DNA of 64,000 bases from Haemonchus contortus (GCA_000469685.2 LS997566.1:40340420-40404419); one strand, 5' to 3'; counted from the first letter of the stretch, positions 24,501 to 34,049 are shown. Made by a program: numbers and translations. The notes: generated by a model not told the origin, from the letters alone.

Positions 24501-27500
24501 GATTCCCAAGTAATGATGCACCCGTGGAGGAAAGAAGGTCCAGTGATAACGAAATCTTATAATGGTGTTATTGTCACTTGTTAACATTAGTGAGTACTAT
24601 TCAATTTTTCATTTGCCAATCAGTTCAACCTTTGATGGTTCGTAATTTTCGATATGAAGAGCAACCGATTGACTCTTTCAAGCGTGGGCATGTTGTGCAC
24701 GCATTGGCGTGCGTAGCCCAACTGGTTCCGAAATGAACTTGGAAGCGTTTTGAAGTGAGTTTGTAAATTAGAGAATTTAAGTACGGTTGAACAGTCGTTA
24801 TGCCACCACCACTATTAACCTCCACACTGCTAGTAATCCACCAACACTTCTAATGATAGGGCAGCACTTTCTAAGCATTTGCCAGATCAGACAGCGTTAC
24901 ATCAAAGGACGTAACATAAGCAGTCACAGAGCGCCTCCTAAAGGCAATGCTTCGTGGAGAACAAACAAGTTCCACCCTTCTTTCTCATCTATTCGTGGAA
25001 AATAAGTGAAGGCGACTTCTGTGTTGGCAGTGCCACCAAGCACTATATGAGCTAAGCAGCCTTCTAGGTAGGTTTTTTAGGGAGAACGCAAAAACAACGC
25101 CCAAACGTCGCGGAGTCCGCGGTTTCAGGAACAACCATTTGTCGAGACAGTTAGATTTCCACGCAGACACATGTTCAATGTGCCTGAGAAAAGACCGTGA
25201 CATATCTCAACATGAGCTCGTAAGCTCTAGGTCCTTTTGCTTGGTAGCAATGACCCTGCTCTTCAGTTTCAGGAAAAAAAGTGGTTAAAACCTTAACGAA
25301 TTTCCGCTTTTAAGAATGAGTTGTTGTCTAGTACGGCCACGCAAGTGTTCGCCCTATCTCGTCTGACGTTGGCATTATTCGAAGACTCCGGATGGTACAG
25401 AGTGGACTATGAGTGAGTTGTTCTTTACGACGCAGTTGGTCTTCCTTACGTAGGAGCTCCTCATCGCAGAAAGGTCACCTTTTCAGTCAGGCCGAAGATA
25501 TGGAGTGGGGAAAGAATCTTGGTTGCGCTTTCGCCACAAAGAGTTGCTTGACGTGGATGAAGATGAACCCAACAAATCCATATCCGTTTTGCACAGTTTA
25601 TGAAGACGCTAGGTGAGGGGTGCTTCTCAGTGGTTGCACAGGCTCGGCTCATACATGTGTAAGTAGTAATCGAATTCCATACTCACATCTGAGCCTTTAC
25701 ATTTAGCAGGAGTTCCTGCTTCGAAGCTGCAGCATAGTGATGACCTACCCTAGCAGTTTTCTTATTCACCTTAACTTCCTATGCTGTACCATGCTCAAGA
25801 ATACGTTCATCACTGTTGGTGTGTTGGTGCGACTGACGTTGGTAGACTCGGCTTTTTTTTACCTGCAAGAGAACAAAGTCACTTCGCCTTTTCATGGAAG
25901 AAAAGGATTTGCCGTTGATAAAATGGGACCAATCTTATGGTTGCTTTTCAACACCTCTAAGAGCGTCAATGGGGAGAATATCTAATGGATTACTTCCCAG
26001 AAAAAACACTAGCAGACGTTTTAACCGTTAACATTTTAGAATTCTGCTGTATACAGAATCTAGTGCTTCGACGAATAATGCTTTCATGACAGCAATGGCA
26101 GTACATACACCAAATAAACGAACATTTCTGCTCTGAAATTCAAAATCAACAGTTGCTTGCTGCTCTCTCGAAGGGATAAAACGATTTTTAGCAGAAGTCA
26201 AAATCGGGGAATCATTCGTAATATTGTGTTATGTGATAAGTCTCTGCCCTTGCAGGTGTACAACGACACGTTTAGAGAAACTTAAGTGTACTCTTGGAAA
26301 GGCAAACGGAACTTTTCCGCCTGGTTTCTCGTCAGAGTATGACTACAATGTGGGAAATCTGTATCGTGACAATAAAGGACAGTCCATCAATGGATGTGGT
26401 TTAGTGACTGAAGCAGATTTTTGTCCCTACTATATGGTATGTTATGCATACGATCTTTCTACTCCTCCTTTCTTCTACTTCTTCCTCTTTTTATTCCTAG
26501 CTTCAATCCATTTCGCTATTTTCGTGAATTGTTGCCTTTTCTCTCTACCTATATGTAAGGCAGGGCGGAGGTGGAGGAGTGGCCGGTGGCGCACTATCTC
26601 ACACGCACGATCAGGCATTCGAATCCCTGACCGATGCCCGCCTAGGCCAACCAAGCCCTCCATCCCTCCGGGGTCAGTCAAATGGTACCAGACTCGTCTG
26701 GGAGGATAAAAGCACGGACTTGTACTTTGGCTGGCCCCCGCAAGTCATTGTATAGGCCACATACGCACTCTTTACGCCACTACGATTCCAATGAAAGTCG
26801 AGTGGGGAGAGGGGGAGGGGGGGGGGCGCATTCCTCGGACGGGGTTGAGCAACGCCAAAAACTTCATGCTTTTTGTATGTAAGGCATCTCCTGCCGTTAT
26901 CTCGGTTACTTAGGGATCCTTTATAACATAGTTCCTTCTTTTCTTCGAGCTCCATGTGATCGTTTTCCTACAGCCTTGAGCTTCATTGCTTTTTGATGAC
27001 GTAATCTTTTTTTAATTTTTGATGACGATGAATAGCCTAGCACATAGCTGGACAGGGGCTGTTTGCATGTGCATCCCCTGTTCCTTATAATATCCAGTGG
27101 AATTCGATCGCAGACCTCCCAGAGTATACCCATTCAGCGGAGTGAAAATGTCTCTCCTGACTTTGACTTACGAGCAAGTAATCGCTACCGTAAAGCATCG
27201 TAGACCTCACCACTATTCGTTACACCTTTCCTCTGAGCATTCTGTAGCACCGTCGGCTACGAAGTTTACCGCTGGATTCCTCTTTATTCGGGCCTCTGCA
27301 GTCTGCCATCAGCGATTACTTCACTACCCATTCTAGCGATGGCTCCCCAAGACCATCTACGGTTGGCTCCGTGCATTCCGCAGACTTTATACCCCTGTTC
27401 CTAATGATATCCAGTAGAAGACTTTGACTAGGCCTTCTTCATGATTAGTCGGAGCCCACTATCCGCCAGCACATTCTTCCACTTCTGCAACTTGTCCAAA

Positions 27501-30500
27501 GACTGTTTCTGCCGTTTGATTGGAGTGGTGCTGCCTGCGTAGACGATGGCCTCAACAATCCATCTACGAAATCTTTTGTGACGAAGTCTGCTGAGGAAAG
27601 CTGAGAAACATGTCTAGGAATTTTTCGATACAGCTCCAGCACTTGTCTAGCCATGGAAATGGCATCTCTGCGAATTTCAAACTGCTCCTGTGCGATATGA
27701 ACCAGCTCCATCAATCCTGAACCGAACAACTACTCGTACAACTCCATGGTATGCGCCGGCAGCCTGGACCCACTATACTTCAGCTCGCACCCCTCTTCCG
27801 CTTAAAAATGGGAACAATAGAACTGCTTCTTATGCAACGCCCTCCAGAGCAATCTCTGCACCTGAGATTCCTCCTTTAAAGTGAGAGTATTCTAGAACTA
27901 GGTAAGCCATACAGCTCTGGACCTAAATTTCGGTCAACTGTGACGGAAGTGACTATCGCTATCGCTTCAACATGGGGGCTAATCTCGTAATAGAATTTTC
28001 AGTTTAATTCTATCAGAGTATTCTTACTATTCACGCACTTCCACAACTGGCTCCCTCGGATGGCACAGTCTCCTCTCCACTAAGCTCTGACGACTCTGAT
28101 GCTTTGAGTGGATCGATGCCAAGATTTGGTCATCCTGAATAGACACATCTCCATTTTCCCCGTCGAGCTTCTCGTACGAGCCGTTAGGTCCGGTTTTTTG
28201 CCTCTGCTACGTAATCTCGGCCATCGCTGACTTTCACATTTCCAGAGTCATACTTCATTGTCACATTTGACTCCCCTCGAGTTTCAACTAGCGCTTCCCT
28301 TGCCACTATGGGACGACATCCACAGCATTACTCCAAGTTAGCTGGACTGGTCTCTGAGGGTCTGAAAGGCTAATCCCAAGGTCCTTCGTTTGCGGTCTTC
28401 CTCTGCTTTACGGTGCAGCTTCCACCTCCAAATTCTCCGCTTCATTGCGACACTTGTCTCTAGGGGAACTTGACGCTTGTTAAGCCGAGATCGTTCATTG
28501 TTCGATATACCCCTTCCACACCGTCTACAGAACTCAGACAAATGTTTCGTGCGTCACTTTCGCATAATGTCCTGATCTTATGACTGATTCCTTTTGTTAC
28601 TTTCACCATTATTGTTACAACGAGGGTTCCCCATCAGCTCTTATGTAGAACGCTCGTTCTATTAGCCTGGGGCGACGCTAGTACCGACACAATTCTTTGC
28701 AATGTTTGTAGTGCATGGCTATAATTCGGAAAACATCTAACTCGTTGTTCTTCCTGAGTGCTGATGTGAGCCGACACTCTTAATCACTCAGTTATCCCTT
28801 CCATGTTTTACCCGCCATAATCCATGATATATATAAACCGCTAACTTTGCGTGTCTGTTTGTATGCCCGTTTGTGCGTCCGCCACGTAGGCACGATAAGG
28901 ATTCACGTGAAATAACCCGTAAGCTTGGTGGAGAAGTAATATCCTACTTGTGTAATCGGCTAAGTGTGTCTGTTGGTGTGTTTGTGTATGTCAGTATGTG
29001 TGTGTGTTTGTCTGACCCGAAACTCTTAACTCCTGGCCCACTAAACCTAGTACATTCAAATTCGGAAGAGAGGTAGGCGGCACGATGGGAACAGCGATGG
29101 TAAGTGATAGAAGTGAAAGCAATCAACAGAACAAGATAAAGAGCCTTGAAAGGCAAAAGCCACAGGGTCCGTAAATCTCCGTTCGTATTAGCGGTGAAGC
29201 CGTGGCACCTTGGCAAGTGGTGTAGGGTGCAAAAGAACTGTTAGTGATTGGTGAGAGGGAATGATAGCAAGTGATAGGGGCTGACAAGAAGCCATAGAAG
29301 GCGAGGGCCTGTAGGTCTCTGACGCGCTACTTGTTTATAGTGGAGTCTTGGTATTTCAATAGATGATGTAAGATGTGACAGTATTGTAGGTACTCGGTGA
29401 CGGGATCGAGAACGGTTGGTGCCAGGCAAGGAGCCGATAAAACTGATAATGGCTAATGAGAATCCTGGAAAGCGTAGAGCCACTATAATAATGGCATTAA
29501 TAGTGGAGCTTTGACAGTTTGGCATGTGATGTGGAGTATGGCAGGATCGTAGACGACTAATGATAGGAACTGATAACAGCTGATAACGACTGATAAGAGC
29601 ACTTATCAACCGAATTTAACTCCTGTGGTATTTACGATGTATTTATTATTACGACTATTACATAGATTACGACCGCTATCCAGCAAAGTTTGTTACTCGG
29701 TGGAAAATCAAGGTTGCAGGATATTTGGTATCATTTACGACAAAGCTCATCCGACCGCCAATAATTTGGGATTCTAAACTAATGATGTAATCGTGGAGGA
29801 AAGAAGGTCCATCGATAACGAAATCTCATAATGGTGTTATTATCACTCGAGAACATTAGCGAGTACTACTCAATTCATTGGTTGCCTATCAAAACCTTTG
29901 ATGATTCATAATTTTCAAAATCAAGAGCGACCGGTTGACACTTTTAATCGTAGGCGTATGCGTGGGCATGTGTTGCACGCATTGGCGTGCGCAGCCTAAC
30001 TGGTAAAAATAATACCATCTATCATACACCTGATGAAACTTAAATCCGGAACGAATTTTGATTCACGAACAGCTGCTAAAAACGGAAAACGTTGGCCTTT
30101 ATACTGAGTTTGATCTCGCACTTTATTCGTAGCTCACGCTTATTTCGCTTTACTACCGAGATCTAGCTGCTGCTTACGCTTCAGTCGGAGCGGTTTCCCC
30201 TCTCCTACTGTTACCCGAACACCCTTACAAAGGCATTCGCGTCACCAACTACGGTGATGATAGACAACTAATACCACTATACATGTAAAACCACACCATT
30301 GGGTGCTATGCCGAAAACGTTTCCGTGCCACTCATTCGGCCGTTGCCCTTACTAAAGACGATAGGTTAAGACTAACAGGGGTTGGCGAAACAGGGGTCCC
30401 CACGCCACACCTGATGACTGGTCTTGTTCAGTCATAGGCGTGGCTGGTCGATAGCGATAAAGTGAGGAATCTTATGCCTAATAATCTACACTTTAGAATT

Positions 30501-33500
30501 TTGGCTATGGCGTACATGTAAATGCAGGTGACAGATGTACACATCCTACCGTTATGAGATATGACAGTAATACATCAGAGGTGAGCCGTCACAACTTTTA
30601 ACTGCAAATGAATTGATTCTCGAACAGCTCCCCTGAATTTGGGTCAGTTGACTGAGTGAGTAATACAACATTTGCATATCACCATGCTCGGAATGAACCA
30701 AACCTCTATCTCAACTTCGTCATAGCGAACGCTCTGCATTCTTATTGTTTACACGAATTTAGTTATAGATCTGTGACCTCACTTGCTATTTTCTTCGCTA
30801 TATGTATTAGATTGTTCGGGAAGTAATGCCCGTTGAATTTCTCCATTTATTTCTCTCCTACTACACATGATTTTTCAAAACAGTTTTGTCTACTACAATA
30901 GGCTTTTATTGCGCATCCTTTGATATATTTATTTATGCCTATTTTGTTTTTCTTCGTAAGAAAGAAAAAATCCAGGAAATGCTTCACCAAAAAGTCTTTT
31001 TGCGAGCTTGCATGTGGTACGACTTCAAGCAGGCAAAACGGCTGCAGAGGCACATCATCTGAGATATTTGGCGAAAAAGCCTTGTCAGAAAGCCGACGTC
31101 GATAATAGTGTCGACGATAGTTCCAGCGTTTCGAAAATGGCAATGAAAATATAGAGGAGAAGAACATGGAAGTCGGCCTCAAGTCGTCGACGACCAAGTC
31201 TTAAAGTCCTTTATGGTATTGGATCCACGGCAAGCCACACGAGAACTGGCAACACGTTTTGGCTGCTCAAACTCTACCATCCATGGACATGGGCTGGCAA
31301 TTGGCAAGACGAACAGGTGCGGAAAATGGGTATCGCACCGTCGCGTCGCGGGTCGGGTCGCGGGTATGGATCGCGAAAATCATTTTGGAAAAAATTGAGG
31401 AATAAGGACTGGGAAAACCTGCCTTATCCGCCATACAACTCAGACCTGGCACCATCCGATTACCATTTGCGATGCAGCACACCCTGGCCGAGAAAAAGTT
31501 CAAAAACCGCGACGAAGTCCACCCCTAAGTGTCCAACTTTTTTGAGTCGCAGCCGGCCGAGTTCTTCAGAAGGAGAATCCATTCTTTGCGTAAACGTTGG
31601 CAACAAGTCATTGATAGTAATGGAGATAACCTTTTGGATTGATCTTGTTTAGTTTCGTTATTATAATAAAAAAATTTTTGAGCTCAAACGCGCATTTCTT
31701 TCCGAACAACCTAATATATGGTGTTTGGAAGAGCAAACTGAAAAGAGTAAAGCTTGTAAGTGATCGAACGGAGTCTGTTAGAAAAATAGTTCCTCTGCAG
31801 GTATACTCCGAATCAGCACGCTGCTTTCATTTGAATAAGACTTGGAAGGCTGGTAATGAGGTCTTGAACTCTACGCGGACTGTTGGCTGCTTCGAGGTGC
31901 GTTGTAGTTGGAAATGTAGCGAAGAATTAAACTTAAAAAACGGAAAGAGAGATAACACTTTGTGACCCGACAGTGAAAGCAAAACCGTGAAGGAGCACGC
32001 ACAAATTGTCAAAACTCTATTGGTTATAATATATGTATATCAATGACACACCAAGTCAGCAGCATTTAGAAAGGAATAAGCTGAAGCGATAGTGATGATA
32101 CATATATGATTCTCTACGTTAATTCCGATCAATATATTAATTGATCGTCGATAACGTGCTACTGTGAAGGCTGATGAAAAATTCCAGATGGTTTTGAGTT
32201 TCCAACCCATATGGTATAAATCTCGCAGATATGTGACATTTTGACATGTTCCATAGGGAGAGATAAGATGATAAGTGATAAACTTGATGAGGGGCGATGA
32301 AGTCACGGCAAGATAAAGAACGTAGCTCTCTAAACCTTTTGCAATCAGATCATGTACACCTGAGGTTTTCGCATCACTAAAGGATCACGACTGTTTTCTT
32401 CTGATATCTGTTGCCACAAAACCCATCCGACCATCTGAAATCTTGGAGTTTCGGCCAGTGATTTATACACATGAAGATGAGCAGGGTCATAGACATTGAC
32501 TAAAAAGACGAATCTAGTACCAATTGATCGATTACGGAGGGATGCAATGTTTGGTTGGTTTAGGCGAGCACCGATTCGCAGTTTCAACCACGAATCGGTT
32601 TTCGCCCAACAAATACGCCTTCCACTCCTCCGCAGTAAATTTGTACCATAATCGTCTGATTCGAACACTTGCTGGTGCCTCAATTCGTTGTTTAAGCCAC
32701 ATTGAAAACGACATTGTGATTGTGCATGGTAATCAAGCCCATTTTAAAAACGGGCTTGATTAGCGTCAAAGTGTTAATCAAACCTATTAGATCGGTTGAA
32801 CTCATAGTGCCTACTCCGAATAAGCGGATTCGTGATGATCTCTCCGCAATGATTGGAAACTATAAAAAACTTTTCCCCAGTAGCAACTTCACTTCCCAAA
32901 AATATTCCATTGGGAGCTTTATTTCAATCGATTGATTGTTCTCTCCAATAAAGATCGGTTAAGAATTATCACTTTAAAATGACGTTCCAACGAGAACAAA
33001 CAAAAATGTCTGTCTGATTCAATGAAGAAAAGAAATCCTCCCTCGATAATTCAAACTGCCCTTTAAAGATGACAACTATTCTCATAAATATACTTACAGA
33101 GTATATGTAAAAACAATCTTCTTATGATCAAAACGCGAGGTTCGAAGTTATATCCGTGCTACGAGGACGGTCAGTTAATCCACATCGAGAAGGTAATGGA
33201 AAAAGGGCATATTTCTTATGTATTTGCGTCTCAATCAATGACTATCTTGGTGACGGTCCCCAGCATAGCTAAGAGACAGTTTTTCTGCGCTTCTTCGTGA
33301 GTCCCTTCCGTAATGGAAACCATTATTCACCCAGTTAAAGTTTACGAATTCATCTAGTAGGAATTAGGACATGTACGATCAGCAATCTGATATGTAACAA
33401 TAAAACTATCTGAAAAGCAGGAAGAGGAGCATCACAAGCTGATTTAGGGAGACCTGAATTCTTCATTTTTCTTCAGGACACATATGGTGGCGAGAAGCTC

Positions 33501-33671
33501 GAACTTCAGATCGTCTGCCCATCTTGTTCAGAACTCTGCGGTCCTATGTTCTGTTCACCAGAAGATAAGTTCGTGAAGGAACGGTTCAGTGTCCCAACTA
33601 GAACAGCTATTAATCGAAGGGCTCAATTCATTCCAGTGATACTATTGATAATATCTTTGAACAATTGTTGA
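9461..33671 (+). CDS. Leishmanolysin-like metallopeptidase (M8), gene A, 15 located exons
   Basis: Zinc metallopeptidase of family M8 (leishmanolysin/invadolysin), expected to be secreted or surface-anchored and to cleave extracellular proteins. The exons listed separately join in frame to about 582 residues: signal peptide, short propeptide ending in RSKR, N-terminal domain, zinc motif HELIH, third His in [16 protein letters not shown] segment, then Cys-rich C-terminal domain with CPYYM and CPSCSELC, and a hydrophobic tail. Family members usually have about 600-700 residues; a piece of roughly 30 residues after CPYYM is missing because its exon was not found. It sits head-to-tail with paralog B, with matching exon lengths and phases. 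Odd points: the start codon used by B is CTC here, one intron begins with GC, and the Gly and Met landmarks of metzincins are replaced. The splice model is mine and untested by transcripts; family assignment is firm. Confidence 0.88.
9614..9735 (+). CDS. Gene A exon 2: propeptide and start of mature domain
   Basis: Starts after GTGCAG and encodes PPKPEEVMV..., a dibasic SRSKREL site that looks like a furin-type processing site, then [11 protein letters not shown], which matches the conserved RI-x-x-YD-x-S segment of M8 N-terminal domains. Donor GTAAGTT, phase 2. The gene B exon has the same length. Confidence 0.85.
10060..10735 (-). pseudogene. RTE-like LINE endonuclease relic
   Basis: The minus-strand frame contains [20 protein letters not shown] and [18 protein letters not shown], matching the G-D-x-N-x-H-V...G-x-R-I-I-D-F-A...GNT core of the apurinic-like endonuclease in nematode RTE-type LINEs. 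Stops and frame breaks mark it as dead. It lies in intron 2 of gene A. Confidence 0.65.
11031..11138 (+). CDS. Gene A exon 3: N-terminal domain helix
   Basis: Encodes [20 protein letters not shown] and then [15 protein letters not shown]. In M8 proteins this is the helix in which 'LIPEALHYWSNTLKVRR'-type sequence occurs. Acceptor TATATAG, donor GTGAGT. Confidence 0.88.
11139..12725. other. Gene A intron 3, nothing further recognised
   Basis: Short open frames on both strands, no family match, no structured repeat noticed apart from a short GGAT run near 11620. Confidence 0.5.
12726..12834 (+). CDS. Gene A exon 4: Cys-rich segment
   Basis: Follows TTTTTCAG and encodes TCTGMAQ...[17 protein letters not shown]. 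The spacing of the Cys residues (CxGxC, KxCG) matches the disulfide-rich N-terminal part of M8 enzymes. Donor GTACGT, phase 0. Confidence 0.85.
13173..13224 (+). CDS. Gene A exon 5: small Cys exon
   Basis: A 52-nt exon after TTTTTCAG, encoding [17 protein letters not shown]. It corresponds to the C-x-x-C-x-x-x-G-x-C region ahead of the DxDFVLYVS strand in M8 proteins. Donor GTCTGT is weak, but the length and phase equal the gene B exon and the reading frame continues cleanly. Confidence 0.75.
13526..14189. repeat. 49-bp-arm palindrome split by a TTAA MITE
   Basis: The right arm (14141-14189) is the exact reverse complement of a left arm made of 13526-13541 joined to 14089-14121, with a 19-nt loop. 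The left arm is interrupted at its TTAA by the MITE described separately; removing it restores a continuous perfect arm. Confidence 0.9.
13546..14088. mobile_element. piggyBac-type (TTAA) MITE, 543 bp
   Basis: Flanked on both sides by TTAA (13542-13545, 14089-14092), with 12-bp terminal inverted repeats CACGTTGACGAC / GTCGTCAACGTG. Subterminal palindromes occur at each end (GTCGCGCAATGGTGCGCGAC; GTCTCGTCCCACGGGACAGAC). It has no coding capacity, so it is a non-autonomous element of the TTAA class. Confidence 0.85.
14190..15035. other. Gene A intron 5, unassigned DNA
   Basis: No family recognised. A 24-bp unit (tactctgagtttccttttttaca) is tandemly duplicated near 14834-14881. Confidence 0.5.
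15040..16016 (-). mobile_element. Decayed Helitron internal repeat array
   Basis: Several diverged copies of the roughly 144-bp unit typical of the neighbouring Helitrons ('cctgtactcc..ccaa.tttgaa...ctaggt', 'ggagt/catgcccgcccc'). It ends at 'tgcggtcaaacacgcacat', like the Helitron 5' region in reverse. No clean termini; an older relative abutting the next element. Confidence 0.6.
16017..17606 (-). mobile_element. Non-autonomous Helitron H2
   Basis: In element orientation (minus) it starts TCCTACTTTATATAATTCGC and ends CGGCCCGACTAG, preceded by host A and followed by host T, as Helitrons require (5' TC, 3' CTRR, A|T target, no duplication). Two GC-rich hairpins lie at the 3' end. The interior has a (TG)n tract and three to four 144-bp repeat units. 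No Rep/helicase coding sequence. Confidence 0.82.
17617..17680. repeat. Tandem duplication, about 32-bp unit
   Basis: The AT-rich segment aaaacatattattatgtatt... occurs twice in a row between Helitron H2 and the Tc1-type MITE. Confidence 0.75.
17690..18160. mobile_element. Tc1-type MITE, 471 bp
   Basis: Terminal inverted repeats CAGTAGTGCTCAAAAGTACT and its diverged mate CAGTAGCGTTCATAAGTATT, each extending to about 38 bp, flanked by TA on both sides. No transposase. CAGT termini and TA target are typical of Tc1 elements. Confidence 0.85.
18163..19371 (+). mobile_element. Non-autonomous Helitron H3
   Basis: Begins TCCTACTTTATATAATTCGC directly after the TA that flanks the Tc1-type MITE and ends GCGCCCCGACTGG before host T. 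The terminal hairpin is GCCCGG-CGTTAC-CCGGGC-like. Shorter than H2/H4 through loss of interior units. It faces H2 head-to-head. Confidence 0.82.
19525..19633 (+). CDS. Gene A exon 6: TDFVLFVS / AYAAHC segment
   Basis: Encodes [17 protein letters not shown] and then [16 protein letters not shown], the hallmark M8 stretch before the catalytic helix. Acceptor TTTTCAG is good. The donor reads CAG|GCGAGC, a GC-AG intron, while paralog B has CGAATAG|GTGAGC at the same point. Confidence 0.88.
20033..20257. mobile_element. piggyBac-type (TTAA) MITE, 225 bp
   Basis: Bounded by TTAA at 20029-20032 and 20258-20261. Termini CCCTTTCACGACAATG and CATTGTCGTCGAAGGG are inverted repeats with small differences. 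No coding capacity. Confidence 0.75.
20606..20773 (+). CDS. Gene A exon 7: HEXXH zinc-binding motif
   Basis: Encodes [11 protein letters not shown]..., then [16 protein letters not shown] at 20694-20708 gives two zinc-ligand His and the catalytic Glu. The residue that is Gly in the usual HExxHALGF context is Val here. Acceptor AAATTCAG, donor GTGCGAG. Confidence 0.92.
21372..21635 (-). repeat. tRNA-derived SINE, family A, well-preserved copy
   Basis: Read on the minus strand: GGGCGGAGGTGGTGCAATGG (A-box region), GTGGCGCACTATCACACTCG, B-box GGTTCAAATTCC, then the shared body to TGGAAGCC. The tRNA-like head and box spacing define a Pol III SINE. Confidence 0.8.
22345..22465 (-). repeat. tRNA-derived SINE, family B, inverted copy with intact tRNA-like head
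   Basis: The minus strand folds like a tRNA: 7-bp acceptor GTCTTGG/CCAAGAC and T-arm ACGGGTTCGAGTCCCGT are perfect, but the anticodon arm gives a wrong loop size, so it is a SINE head or pseudo-tRNA. The tail 'ttttgcccgtatgtcgccaac' matches family B. Confidence 0.7.
22598..22705 (+). repeat. tRNA-derived SINE, family B, plus-strand copy
   Basis: GGAGCACGGTGCCCGGAAAG, GACTCGAGCCCTGTCCGAGA and TTGCCAACCTTCTGAGAC form the inverted mate of the copy about 150 bp upstream. Confidence 0.7.
23021..23099 (+). CDS. Gene A exon 8: linker before third zinc ligand
   Basis: Encodes [18 protein letters not shown] and LDWETSKGP. The last part corresponds to the xxWxVRxG segment that leads to the conserved 'VTPKV' helix. 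Acceptor TTAACAG, donor GTGAGC, phase 0 exit. Confidence 0.8.
23220..23369 (+). CDS. Gene A exon 9: third zinc His, ELENQGG
   Basis: Encodes [35 protein letters not shown] and NHWEKRVFE. The run [14 protein letters not shown] followed by N-H-W-E-K-R is the most diagnostic M8 signature; its His is the third zinc ligand, about 90 residues past HELIH. Exactly 50 codons, phase 0 at both ends. Confidence 0.95.
23674..24725 (+). mobile_element. Non-autonomous Helitron H6 (second subfamily)
   Basis: Starts TCCTACTTATATAATCGACT after host A and ends GTAGCCCAACTGG before host T. The 3' hairpin is GCACGC-ATTG-GCGTGC (24697-24712), 13 nt from the end. The 5' end and (TG)n tract match H2-H5, but the 3' end and hairpin do not. 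Confidence 0.8.
25315..25412 (+). CDS. Gene A exon 10: Met-turn region
   Basis: Encodes [20 protein letters not shown] and then [12 protein letters not shown]. In most M8 enzymes this segment reads LALMEDTGWY, with the Met-turn methionine; here that residue is Phe. Donor GTGAGT, phase 2. Confidence 0.93.
25487..25612 (+). CDS. Gene A exon 11: [10 protein letters not shown] segment
   Basis: Encodes [20 protein letters not shown] and [18 protein letters not shown]. It matches the M8 consensus A-E-x-L-x-W-G-x-x-x-G-C-x-F-x-x-x-S-C. Acceptor TTTTCAG leaves the single nucleotide needed to complete the split Asp codon. Confidence 0.93.
26256..26436 (+). CDS. Gene A exon 12: C-terminal domain, CPYY motif
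   Basis: Encodes [12 protein letters not shown]..., [16 protein letters not shown] and ADFCPYYM. The A-D-x-C-P-Y-Y motif marks the M8 C-terminal domain. Acceptor CCTTGCAG, donor GTATGT, phase 0. No convincing following exon for the next roughly 30 residues was found in the 5.4-kb intron. Confidence 0.92.
26565..26830 (+). repeat. tRNA-derived SINE, family A, plus-strand copy
   Basis: Begins GGCGGAGGTGGAGGAGTGGC, has B-box GCATTCGAATCCC and the shared body 'ccagactcgtctgggagga'. It lies just after gene A exon 12 and gives the empty-site reference for Helitron H5. Confidence 0.8.
26930..27740 (-). pseudogene. RTE-like LINE reverse-transcriptase relic
   Basis: Minus-strand frames include [18 protein letters not shown] followed by an LIMKKA-like segment, resembling the region after YADD in nematode RTE-type LINEs ('LDQLQRWHDVLADHGLRLN'). 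Broken by stops and shifts. Limits are approximate. Confidence 0.5.
27890..28560. other. Unresolved stretch, possible transposon relic
   Basis: The minus strand has a basic open frame ([19 protein letters not shown]... [19 protein letters not shown]) continuing with frame breaks. I cannot place it in a family; composition and breaks suggest an old mobile element. Confidence 0.3.
28942..30003 (+). mobile_element. Non-autonomous Helitron H7 (second subfamily)
   Basis: Starts TCCTACTTGTGTAATCGGCT after host A and ends GCGCAGCCTAACTGG before host T, with the same GCACGC-ATTG-GCGTGC hairpin as H6. Similar to H6 over its full length. Confidence 0.8.
30004..30804. other. Gene A intron, nothing recognised
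   Basis: No open frame or repeat that I can assign between Helitron H7 and the mariner element. Confidence 0.5.
30807..31714 (+). mobile_element. mariner-like element with broken transposase
   Basis: Terminal inverted repeats TTAGATTGTTCGGGAAGTAA and TTAGGTTGTTCGGAAAGAAA, TA on both sides. Interior frames give [20 protein letters not shown] and [14 protein letters not shown], the mariner N-terminal HTH and catalytic [10 protein letters not shown] region. Frameshifts and an internal deletion make it non-autonomous. Inserted in gene A just before exon 14. Confidence 0.88.
31801..31896 (+). CDS. Gene A exon 14: [11 protein letters not shown] segment
   Basis: Encodes [18 protein letters not shown] and TRTVGCFE, matching the S-x-C-F-D-x-x-x-x-W ... 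G-C-Y part of the M8 C-terminal domain. Acceptor CCTCTGCAG, donor GTGCGT, phase 0 at both ends. Numbered 14 because an exon 13 is expected but was not found. Confidence 0.88.
32505..32700 (-). repeat. SINE family A fragment
   Basis: Contains 'gtaccaattgatcgattac', 'gagggatgcaatgtttggtt' and 'taggcgagcaccgattcg', matching the central body of family A. Confidence 0.5.
33100..33192 (+). CDS. Gene A exon 15: YPCYEDGQ segment
   Basis: Encodes [20 protein letters not shown] then [11 protein letters not shown]. It matches the C-x-x-G-L-x-I ... Y-x-C-Y-x-x-G-Q stretch of M8 C-termini. Acceptor ACTTACAG, donor GTAATGG. Confidence 0.9.
33477..33671 (+). CDS. Gene A exon 16: CPSC motif and hydrophobic tail
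   Basis: Encodes [17 protein letters not shown], the terminal M8 Cys cluster, and ends with [14 protein letters not shown] and a TGA. The hydrophobic end after a basic stretch could be a GPI-anchor signal, as in protozoan gp63, or a short membrane anchor (inference). Confidence 0.9.
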   Translation, partial: DTYGGEKLELQIVCPSCSELCGPMFCSPEDKFVKERFSVPTRTAINRRAQFIPVILLIISLNNC

Positions 33672-33724
33672 TGAAACATGAAGTAGGGTTTGTTGTCGTT
33701 CCAATTGTTGTCTCAAGTGTCTCT

Positions 33725-33742
33725 CCCCCCCCCCCCCCCCCC
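33725..33742 (+). repeat. Poly(C) homopolymer, 18 nt
   Basis: A run of 18 C in the 3' flank of gene A; length is likely unstable and error-prone in assemblies. Confidence 0.95.
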
Positions 33743-33869
33743 AGTTCTGTGTTATATATGACATTATTCTGCTTTAAATAGACATCGCATTATTGTTGAA
33801 CACAGCAATTAAAAAGTTCGAGGATACTTTTCATTCGGTAAACAGTTTCACATTATCAGGCCTGCACCT

Positions 33870-33965
33870 TTGTGTCTTAACCGTTAGGCATTTTGGTGTT
33901 AATCGACGAAGCGGTTTAGGGACACATGTTCGAGACCCATTCATGCATCCATCCATAAGAAGGAA
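33870..33965 (+). repeat. tRNA-like sequence, probably SINE head
   Basis: TCTTAACCGTTAGGCA and a B-box-like TGTTCGAGACCC are spaced as in a tRNA, but no acceptor stem closes. Treated as a SINE or pseudo-tRNA. Confidence 0.4.
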
Positions 33966-34049
33966 CTAAACTACAGCATTCACTGATGCTACCAAGAAGA
34001 GTACGACCCTTATACACTCGATGGGTTCTCCCTTTTTAAAAATTTCAAA

